Of a DNA stretch of 64,000 nt, positions 37,537-47,900 are shown in pieces. Numbering within the stretch: position 1 is the stretch's first letter; each line of letters begins with the position of its first letter. The notes beneath the pieces are model-generated. The model was not told the origin of the DNA and made no database searches. It saw nothing but the letters and a program-made list of their open reading frames with translations. Source of the stretch: Litorimonas taeanensis (GTDB lineage Bacteria > Pseudomonadota > Alphaproteobacteria > Caulobacterales > Maricaulaceae); contig NZ_RBII01000001.1 of the NCBI RefSeq assembly GCF_003634015.1, positions 310,001 through 374,000 of the forward strand. Reading direction: 5' to 3'. A program made the position numbers and the translations under genes.

Positions 37537-38681
37537 TAGTCCCGCATTACCAAATTATCGCGATGTACGATGGCGTCGCCATTGGTATAGCCCAAAAGCA
37601 TTTCAATATTGTCGCTATGTAGGCCCATTATACGGTTGGCATCTTTGGAACCATAATTGACCAAACCGCGCGCGATTTCTTGTTTGTTTTGATCAATAAT
37701 GCAGATGGCGTCGCCTTTGTCGAATTGACCTTCAATACTCACAATACCTGCTGCAAGCAGGCTGCGGCCTTTTTTAAGGGCGCTGTGGGCGCCACTATCA
37801 ATTTCAATTTGGCCTTTGGGTTTAAGAGAGCCTGATATCCACTGCGCACGGGCTTTACGTGGGCTTTGCGTCGCTATGAAAAGACTATGGCGTTCCCCAT
37901 TGTCAAACCGAGAGAGGGGGTGGTTATCCGTACCGTTTAAGATGATCATTTCGCAGCCTGCTTGAACGGCGATTTGCGCTGCTGCGAGTTTTGTTTCCAT
38001 TCCGCCTGTCCCGACAGCCGCATCTGTATTGGCAGGGCCACCCATTGCTATTATCTGAGGGGTAAGGTTTTCAATGACGGGTAGGTGCTTGGCATCCGAA
38101 TAAAACCGTGGATCCGCCGTATAAAGGCCGTCAATATCAGACAAGAGAAGGAGGGCATCCGCGCCCACCATTTGGGCCGTGCGGGCCGCGAGGCGGTCAT
38201 TATCGCCATAACGAATTTCATCAGTCGCGACTGTGTCATTTTCATTAATGATAGGTATAGCCTCTAATGCCAAGAGCGTTTCTAAGGTTGAGCGAGCATT
38301 CAGCCATTTACGCCTATCTTCGGTATCATTTAGCGTAAGAAGCGCTTGAGCCGAAATTAAACCCTTTGCTGAAAGCGCCTTATCATATGCTTGGGTCAAA
38401 AGGGCCTGACCCGCAGCTGCACAGGCTTGTTTCTCAGATAAATCCAGAATGCGCCCAATTAGATTGAGCCGCGCCCGTCCCAGAGCAATCGCGCCCGATG
38501 AAACTATAAGGGTTTCGAGACCCAGTTTATGTCGTTCGGCAATGTCATCGCAGATACTGTTAAGCCAAGATTGTCTTAAAGTGAGGCTGTCACTTTCAAC
38601 CAGTAAGGCTGAACCGATTTTGATAACCAGGCGTTGATATTTCCCTAGTCCAGACAAAGATGATTTTGGCCCCATACTCAT
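37536..38681 (-). CDS. proB: Glutamate 5-kinase with PUA domain
   Basis: First enzyme of proline synthesis; it phosphorylates glutamate. The amino acid kinase domain shows RLVIKIGSALLVES, IVSSGAIALGRARL, INENDTVATDEIRYGDND and GTGGMETKLAAAQIA. A C-terminal PUA domain (residues about 285-380) includes KGRSLLAAGIVSIEG. The frame is open further upstream into obg, but ATG 38681, eight bases after the obg stop and preceded by AGGT, gives 381 residues, close to E. coli ProB (367). proA is not in the window. Confidence 0.94.
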   Translation of the reverse strand: MSMGPKSSLSGLGKYQRLVIKIGSALLVESDSLTLRQSWLNSICDDIAERHKLGLETLIVSSGAIALGRARLNLIGRILDLSEKQACAAAGQALLTQAYDKALSAKGLISAQALLTLNDTEDRRKWLNARSTLETLLALEAIPIINENDTVATDEIRYGDNDRLAARTAQMVGADALLLLSDIDGLYTADPRFYSDAKHLPVIENLTPQIIAMGGPANTDAAVGTGGMETKLAAAQIAVQAGCEMIILNGTDNHPLSRFDNGERHSLFIATQSPRKARAQWISGSLKPKGQIEIDSGAHSALKKGRSLLAAGIVSIEGQFDKGDAICIIDQNKQEIARGLVNYGSKDANRIMGLHSDNIEMLLGYTNGDAIVHRDNLVMRD

Positions 38682-38688
38682 TGTAAAC

Positions 38689-40249
<1,561 letters not shown>

Positions 40250-40252
40250 GTT

Positions 40253-40801
40253 TCAGCCGCCATTCATTATAGAGACTGCTTCGCGCTCAAACAGTGCGCT
40301 ATCGGCTTTTTCCATACGGGCCATAGAGAAATACATTTCTGTTTTTCCGGTTGGCATGAAGCCCATTTTCTCCAACACTCTGTGGCTCGCTGGGTTGTCG
40401 GTAAAGGCACCCGCTATTACTTTCTTTGGCTTTAGAGATGCGTCTGCCTCGGCTAATATGGCTTGCCCTGCCTCGGAAGCGTAGCCTTTTCCCCAAGCGG
40501 GTTCGGCAATCCAATAGCCAATCTCTAGAGTATCTTCATCACTTTTACGGCATAAATCCATAATGCCAATCATCTCGTCACTGCCATTTTCTGTGATAGC
40601 ATAAGGATAAGCGAGCCCACGTTCATGCATGGACCGTAAATGCATGATTTTAAACTCAGCAGAAATCAGAGGGAAAGGGTGAGGGAAACTACCTGTCATT
40701 CGTGCAATATCAAAATTGCTACCATATTTTGACAGGGCCATGGCATCTTTGTCTTTTAGTTGGCGTAGAACCAAATTTTCAGTTTCTATAATCTCTCTCA
40801 T
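40253..40801 (-). CDS. GNAT family N-acetyltransferase, RimJ/RimL type
   Basis: 182 residues. It starts MREIIETENLVLRQLKDKDA (ETxRLxLR-type start) and contains EIGYWIAEPAWGKGYASEAG and AGAFTDNPASHRVLEKMGF, the usual acetyl-CoA site of RimJ/RimL-like enzymes. Such proteins often acetylate ribosomal protein N-termini, and the gene lies between ribosomal protein genes and obg, but this is only suggestive. A terminator follows rpmA upstream, so it likely has its own promoter between 40801 and 40871. Confidence 0.88.
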   Translation of the reverse strand: MREIIETENLVLRQLKDKDAMALSKYGSNFDIARMTGSFPHPFPLISAEFKIMHLRSMHERGLAYPYAITENGSDEMIGIMDLCRKSDEDTLEIGYWIAEPAWGKGYASEAGQAILAEADASLKPKKVIAGAFTDNPASHRVLEKMGFMPTGKTEMYFSMARMEKADSALFEREAVSIMNGG

Positions 40802-40870
40802 GTTCGCCTCCTCACATTGGCGTCACAGGGAATTAGTCTTTCTTATCCAACCTTCATATTCATAGACAAA

Positions 40871-40900
40871 AAAAGAGGGAAATCGGAGACCCGATTTCCC
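40871..40900 (-). terminator. Intrinsic terminator of the rplU-rpmA transcript
   Basis: A perfect 10-bp stem (GGGAAATCGG with CCGATTTCCC, loop AGAC, 40877-40900) reads into a T-rich run on the minus strand. It lies 52 bases after the rpmA stop. Confidence 0.92.
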
Positions 40901-40952
40901 TATTAAATTTTATCGGGTCACCTATCGGTACGACCCAAGATTTTTAATGGGT

Positions 40953-41222
40953 CTATTCAGCAGCGTCGGCCAGCGGCATGACAGACACAAATGTGCGCGC
41001 ATTGCGTTTCGTTTCAAAAGAGACGCGGCCTTCGGCTTTAGCGAACAATGTGTGATCTTTACCCATGCCAACATTTGTGCCGGGGTAATATTTTGTTCCG
41101 CGCTGGCGGATAATAATGTTGCCAGGAATGACCGCTTGGCCACCTGATTTTTTTACGCCAAGACGACGGCCAGCACTGTCGCGGCCGTTATTGGATGAAC
41201 CACCTGCTTTTTTATGAGCCAT
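40953..41222 (-). CDS. rpmA: 50S ribosomal protein bL27
   Basis: 89 residues. It starts [20 protein letters not shown] and has [20 protein letters not shown], the standard bL27 core. The N-terminal tail reaches the peptidyl transferase centre. There is no Firmicutes-type cleaved N-terminal extension. It is the second gene after rplU, 36 bases downstream, and is followed by a strong terminator. Confidence 0.97.
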   Translation of the reverse strand: MAHKKAGGSSNNGRDSAGRRLGVKKSGGQAVIPGNIIIRQRGTKYYPGTNVGMGKDHTLFAKAEGRVSFETKRNARTFVSVMPLADAAE

Positions 41223-41258
41223 GAGTTACTCCTCTAATCCTAAAGGTTGGCGCGGGGC

Positions 41259-41570
41259 CTAACCTTTAATTCCTGTGATTTTAACAGCCGTCTCGTTTTG
41301 ACGATGGCCTTTTTTACGACGGTAGTTCTGACGACGCTTTTTCTTGAAAACCAAGACTTTAGCGGCTTTGCGCTGCTCTAGGATTTCGCCTGTTACAGAA
41401 GCGCCTTTAACGAGAGGGGCGCCAACTTTTACGTCTGCACCAGTACCGCTCAATAGAACGTCACCAAAATCAACTTTGTCTCCGGCTTCGCCGTCTAATT
41501 TTTCCACGACGATGATATCGTCTTTAGCGACTTTATATTGCTTGCCGCCTGTTTGGATCACTGCGAACAT
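41259..41570 (-). CDS. rplU: 50S ribosomal protein bL21
   Basis: Early assembly protein of the large subunit that binds 23S rRNA. MFAVIQTGGKQYKVAKDDII and GDVLLSGTGADVKVGAPLV are typical, and the C-terminus has the RNA-binding KKRRQNYRRKKGHRQN. ATG 41570 gives 103 residues, the usual length; an ATG at 41576 would add two. It is first in the rplU-rpmA operon with the promoter at 41709-41736 and a leader of about 130 bases. Confidence 0.96.
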   Translation of the reverse strand: MFAVIQTGGKQYKVAKDDIIVVEKLDGEAGDKVDFGDVLLSGTGADVKVGAPLVKGASVTGEILEQRKAAKVLVFKKKRRQNYRRKKGHRQNETAVKITGIKG

Positions 41571-41708
41571 GATCATTCCTTCCTGCGGGAAAACCCTTTT
41601 GAGCTCTCCAAAAATTCAAAAGCCGCCTTGTGTTTGTCCTCAGTCTCTAAAGGGTCCGAATGTTCCCATAAGAATCGTGGACGAAAGGCGGCGGCCAATT
41701 CGTTGCGC

Positions 41709-41736
41709 TTTATACAGTTAGAGCCGTATCTGTCAA
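41709..41736 (-). promoter_or_regulatory. Sigma-70-type promoter of rplU-rpmA
   Basis: On the minus strand TTGACA (41731-41736), a 16-base spacer and TATAAA (41709-41714) form a near-consensus housekeeping promoter. Transcription would begin near 41702, about 130 bases before the rplU ATG. Confidence 0.8.
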
Positions 41737-41826
41737 CGCATTGCCTCATCTTTTACACTTTTTCCTATCGGCGCGTAAGGGCCAAATCAAAGCAAAACGA
41801 TAAAGCGGTGATTGCGGCGAGCCGCA

Positions 41827-41863
41827 AAAAAGAAAGCCCCGCAAGGTTAACATCTTGCGGGGC
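41827..41863 (-). terminator. Intrinsic terminator of the giant repeat-protein gene
   Basis: GCCCCGCAAG (41836-41845) pairs perfectly with CTTGCGGGGC (41854-41863) around an eight-base loop. On the minus strand it runs into TTTCTTTTTT. It lies 38 bases past the stop of the giant gene. Confidence 0.92.
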
Positions 41864-41900
41864 CTCTTATTCAGTCCGGGCTTTCGCCCGGAAACTTATC

Positions 41901-44900
41901 TTAGTTTACGCGGCCGATGATTGTACCCGCAGCATTGATAACATTACCGTTTGCATCAACACGGCCAATAACTGTGCCTGTTGAACGGTTGATTACCATA
42001 CCATCTGCACGGACTTGGAAGTCACCCGCTGACAGACCTCCTGTAGTCGTCGTCGTTGTCGTGCTGCCGATTGTGCCGGCGGCACCTGATGTTGCAGATA
42101 ATCCGCGAAGAACAACTGTTCCTGCTGAGTTCACTACATCACCTGCGGCATTCATTCTTCCGATGACGCGACCAGAACTGTCTGTGACAGTACCGTTTGC
42201 ACCGATAGAGTATCCGCTCAATGACCCGCCTGTGACGAGACCAGAACCACCACCCACTGAGGATGAGAAGCCGCTGATAACGACAGTACCGGCAGAGTTA
42301 ACAACATCACCTGCGCCATTTAAGCGGCCGATAACCACACCAGAGGCATTACGGACTGTGCCATCGGCACCGACTGTATAACCAGATGTAGTCGTTGTGG
42401 TGACAGTTGAACCTGTCGTGAAGCCTGTTGAGCTACCTGAGACTGTAGAGCCAGTTGTGAAACCGCCCGTTGTCACACCAGATGTTCCGCTAATCATTGA
42501 GCGCCAGTTCACACCCAAGGCGTCAACTGTTGTCAATGTTAGGCCACCTGTTGATAGACCACGTGCTGTTTGGAAACGCTCGACAGCGGCGTAAGTCATA
42601 CGACCCAATGTACCGTCAATTGCACCTTGATAGTAGCCTTGTGCGGTTAGTGCACGTTGGATGGCAGAGATAACTTCGCGGCTAGCATTCGCTTCGCAAA
42701 GGATCTGACGCCATTCGGCTTTCTCACCCGTAATCTGTGTACGACGCTCGATTGTGCCGTATTCAGCTGGGATAGCAATTGTTTCAGTACGTGGAGCTTC
42801 AACCATACGCTGAACTGTCACTGTGTCGTAACGCGCTGGGATAACCCGACGTTCGATACGTGGCGCACCCACAGGGACGCGGCGAGTGACTTGCTTTGTC
42901 ACAGCAGGGATAACCCGCTCTTGCGTTGTCGCTGGTGTTCTAACGACGCGGCGAGTGACTTGCTTCGTAACAGCCGGGATAACGCGCTCTTGCGTTGTCG
43001 CTGGTGTTTTGATGCGACGACGTGTTTCAGTCTTAGTCACAGCAGGGATGACCCGTTCTTGCGTTTGAGCTTCAGTCCGCATGACACGGCGCTGTACTGT
43101 TTTTGTGACAGCCGGAATGACACGCTCTTGTGTCGAAGCTGGTGTCTTAACAACACGGCGTTGAACCGTTTTCGTCACAGCAGGAACAGTGCGCTCAATC
43201 GTACGTGCTGGTGTCTTAACAACACGACGCTCAACGACATTGCTTACGGCTGGGATCACACGTTCACGTGTAGAGGCCGGTGTTTTGACCACTTGGCGTG
43301 AAACCTGTTTCGTTACCGCAGGAATGACGCGCTCTTGCGTTGATGCAGGTGTCCGCATGACACGGCGTTGAACCTGCTTTGACACAGCCGGGATAACCCG
43401 TTCTTGGGTCGCAGCCGGTGTTTTCACAACACGGCGAGTGACTTGCTTTGTGACCGCTGGAACTGTGCGCTCGACAGTCTGTGCCGGTGTCTTAACGACG
43501 CGGCGTGTTTCTGCCTTAGTCACAGCCGGAATAACACGTTCTTGAACCTGAGCCGGTGTCTTAACGACGCGGCGAGTTTCAGTCTTTGTTACAGCCGGGA
43601 TAGCACGCTCAACTGTACGCGCTGGTGTCTTAACAACACGGCGCTCAACAGTTTTAGTCACAGCTGGGATAACCCGCTCTTGCGTCGCAGCTGGTGTCTT
43701 AACAACGCGGCGAGCCACTTGCTTCGTGACAGCTGGTACAGCCCGTTCAACTGTGCGGGCCGGCGTAGCGATACGGCGGCGCGTTTCAGTTTTCGTGACC
43801 GCAGGAACAACACGTTCCTGAACCTGAGCCGGTGTTTCAACCACACGGCGGGTGACTTGTTTTGTCACAGCCGGGATTGCCCGTTCGACAGTCTGCGCAG
43901 GTGTCTTAACAACACGGCGTGTTTCCATCTTAGTCACTGCAGGGATAACGCGTTCTTGTGTCGCTGCTGGTGTTTTAACAACACGACGTGAAATCTGAGC
44001 CGTTACAGCTGGAATAACACGTTCAACAGTTGACGCTGGCGTTTTCACGACGCGGCGTGTTTCCGCTTTAGTCACAGCTGGGATGACACGCTCTTGAACA
44101 GAAGCAGGTGTCTTCACAACGCGGCGAGAAACAGTTTTCGTAACAGCAGGCGTTGCACGCTCAACTGTACGGGCCGGTGTTTTCACAACGCGGCGTGTTT
44201 CTGCTTTTGTGACGGCTGGAATAACACGTTCCTGTACCTGAGCCGGTGTCTTAACAACACGGCGAGAGACAGTTTTTGTAACCGCTGGTGTCGCGCGCTC
44301 AACCGTAGAGGCTGGCGTTTTCACGACGCGGCGTGTTTCCATTTTAGTCACAGCTGGGATGACACGCTCTTGAACAGAAGCAGGTGTCTTCACAACGCGG
44401 CGAGAAACCTGTTTCGTAACAGCAGGCACTTGACGCTCAACTGTACGGGCAGGTGTTTTCACGACGCGGCGTGTTTCCATCTTCGTTACCGCTGGAATGA
44501 CGCGCTCTGTCGTCGCTGCAGGCGTTTTCACGACGCGGCGAGAGACAGCTTTCGTTACAGCCGGGATAACACGTTCGACAGTTTGCGATGGTGTCTTGAT
44601 AACACGACGCGTTTCCATCTTTGTGACCGCTGGAATGACACGCTCTTGGGTCGCAGCTGGCGTCTTAACAACGCGGCGTGTGACCTGTTTCGTGACAGCC
44701 GGTACAGTGCGTTCAACAGTACGTGCTGGCGTCGCGATACGGCGACGTGTTTCCGTCTTCGTGATCGCTGGAATGACGCGCTCTTGTGTCGCCGCTGGTG
44801 TCTTAACAACACGACGTGTGACTTGTTTCGTCACAGCAGGGATGACCCGCTCAACAGTAGAGGCTGGTGTTTTCACGACGCGGCGTGTTTCCACTTTTGT

Positions 44901-47900
44901 GACCGCTGGAATGACACGTTCTTGTGTCGCCGCTGGTGTCTTAACAACACGACGAGACACTTGTTTCGTGACAGCCGGAACGACACGCTCGACAGTAGAC
45001 GCTGGTGTTTTCACAACACGGCGTGTTTCCATCTTCGTCACTGCAGGAATAACGCGCTCAGTCGTAGACGCTGGTGTTTTCACAACACGGCGAGTGACTT
45101 GCTTTGTTACGGCAGGTGTCGCGCGCTCAACCGTAGAGGCTGGCGTTTTCACAACGCGGCGAGTTTGCGCCTTAGTGACAGCTGGGATGACACGCTCTTG
45201 AACAGAAGCAGGTGTCTTCACAACGCGGCGAGAAACCTGTTTCGTAACAGCAGGCACTTGGCGCTCAACTGTACGGGCAGGTGTCTTAACAACGCGGCGT
45301 GTTTCCATCTTCGTCACAGCAGGGATGACACGTTCTTGTGTCGCCGCTGGTGTCTTAACAACACGGCGCTGAACTGTTTTCGTAACGGCTGGTACCGTAC
45401 GTTCTACAGTTCTTGCTGGTGTCTTAACAACACGGCGTGTTTCCATCTTTGTGACAGCTGGAATGACACGTTCTTGCGTCGAAGCCGGACGATCAACAAC
45501 ACGGCGTGTAACCGTCTGTGTAACCGCTGGAATGACGCGTTCTTGTGTCGAAGCCGGTGTCTTAACAACACGGCGTGTACGCTGCTTTGTTACCGCAGGG
45601 ATAACACGCTCAACTGTCTGAGCCGGTGTTTTCACAACACGGCGTGACACTTGCTTCGTGACTGCAGGTACAACACGTTCAACAGTTCTCGCTGGCGTCG
45701 CGATACGGCGACGTGTCTCTGTTTTAGTGACAGCAGGGATAACACGTTCTTGTGTCGAAGCCGGAGTTTTCACAACGCGGCGAGTAACCTGTTGTGTAAC
45801 GGCTGGAATGACACGTTCTTGTGTTGCTGCTGGTGTTTTCACAACACGGCGTGTTTCTGTTTTTGTAACAGCTGGAATGACGCGCTCTTGAACAGAAGCA
45901 GGGCGGTCCACGACGCGGCGAGTGACCTGTTTCGTAACGGCAGGAACAATTTGTTCTGCTGTACGGGCAGGGGTCTTAATCCGGCGACGTGTTTCCATCT
46001 TAGTTACAGCTGGAATGACGCGTTCTTGCGTAGATGCAGGACGGTCAACAACACGGCGTGTCACTGTTTGAGTAACTGCAGGGATAACACGTTGCTGTGT
46101 TGACGCTGGAGTTTTCACAACACGGCGTTGAACTGTCTTCGTAACCGCAGGGATACGACGTTCAGCAACACGAGCTTCCTCGTCAATGACGCGTTTGGAA
46201 ATTGTACCCAATTGCTGTCCGTAACGTGTTGACCCTGTAATTCCGCGGCGTCCACCACCAGCACGGTCTGCATTAGCAGCCGCTGTGCGGGATAGTCCGT
46301 CACGGTCATCACTTCCGTCATTGTTTGTATCAACAAAGCCAGAGTAACCGCCAAATGCCTGACCTTTAAGGCCTGCACGTTCAGCTTCGCTACGTGTCAT
46401 TACACGTGCGGCTGATTTAACAACGCGGCGTGTAATTGTGTCAGTAACCGCAGGGATTACAGTTTCACGTGTTGTGGCTTCTGTATCGACGACACGTTTC
46501 GTGATTTGCTTTGTGACAGCAGGGATAGTGCGTTCCACTGTGCGCGCTGGCGTGACGATAACTTGCTTAGTGATCGTTTTGTAGCGTGCAGGGATAAGAA
46601 CACGACAGAGGATTTCACCTGTTTGGTTCACGATAGTTTGTGTTGATTCAACCACTTGCTCAGACACACCGTTAAAGACAGTGAACTGTCCACGTGTGTT
46701 TGTATTGATTGTACCAGATCCACCGAGCTGTGTTGCATTGATAGCTTGGCTACCAGGCTTCCACTCTTCACGTGCAGGTTCGATCAAAACGCGCTCAGAG
46801 CGTGTTTCGTAAACAGCAGGAATGACTTCAATGTCGACGCGAGAAGGCTGAACGACGATTGTTTCTTGTACTGTTTTGTATGTTGCAGGAACAACATCAA
46901 CCCGTGTGCTTGCTTCTTGAACAACGATTGTTTCAGTGACGTTTTCATAAACCGCCGGGATAACAACCAATTCGTCAGCTGCGTCTTGTTGGATGTATGT
47001 TTCTTGTTCTGTGCGGTATGTTGCGGGAACAGAGACATATTCAACCGTTTCTGGCTGAACAACAATAGTTTCAGTGACAGTTTCATATGTCGCTGGGATT
47101 GAAACAAGCTCTGTAGAGGCTTCTTGAACCACAACAGTCTCAGTCACATTTTTATATGTTGCTGGAACGACAACAAGCTCAGTTGACGCTTCTTGGACAA
47201 CAACGGCTTCTTGATATGTTTCATATTCCGCAGGGACAGTCACATAGTTTACAGTTTGCGGCGTAACGACAACTGTATCTGTTACGTTTTTGAACGTTGC
47301 AGGAATTGTAACAAGCTCTGTTGTTGCTTCTTTAACAACAACTGTCTCAGAGACAGTTTCATATGTTGCTGGGATTGAAACAAGCTCTGTAGAGGCTTCT
47401 TGAACCACAACTGTTTCAGTCACAGTTTCAAATGTCGCTGGAATAGTGACAAGCTCAGTAGAGGCTTCCTGAACAACAACTGTGTCTTGGTAAGTTTCGT
47501 ACTCAGCTGGCACAACAACGTAATCAACAGATTGAGGCTGTACTACGACTGTTTCAGTCACTGTCTCAAAGACAGGTGGAACTGTCACAAGCTCAGTAGA
47601 CGCTTCTTGAACAACATAAGTTTCAGTCACGTTTTCATAAACAGCTGGGATAGTGACCAATTCTGTCGTTGCGTCTTGAACGACAACAGTTTCAGACACT
47701 GTTTTGAATGTCGCAGGAACTGTTACAAGCTCAGTCGAGGCTTCTTGAACCACAACAGCTTCTTGAACTGTTTCATACACAGCAGGCACTGTTTCATAAG
47801 TAACAGAGGCTGGTGTGACGACGAGTGTTTCGGAAACAGTCTCGAATGTCGCTGGAATAGTGACGAGCTCTGTTGAGGCTTCCTGAACAACAACCGCTTC

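Larger units (their letters stand above)
41571..41900 (-). other. Intergenic region: rplU leader, rplU promoter and terminator of the giant gene
   Basis: No coding sequence is credible here. From left to right on the plus strand it holds the untranslated leader of rplU (about 41571-41700), the rplU promoter, about 90 bases without recognised content, and the terminator of the giant repeat gene at 41827-41863. The leader could host autogenous control by L21, as proposed for r-protein leaders, but I see no defined structure. Confidence 0.6.

Noticed and set aside
44094-45647. A 517-codon open frame on the plus strand opposite the basic array, with others at 42657-43301 and 48159-49118
   Set aside because: The 69-base period is a multiple of three, so any frame free of stops in one unit stays open through the array. 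The translations (Arg/Cys/Phe/Asn-rich) look like no protein and have no ribosome binding sites.
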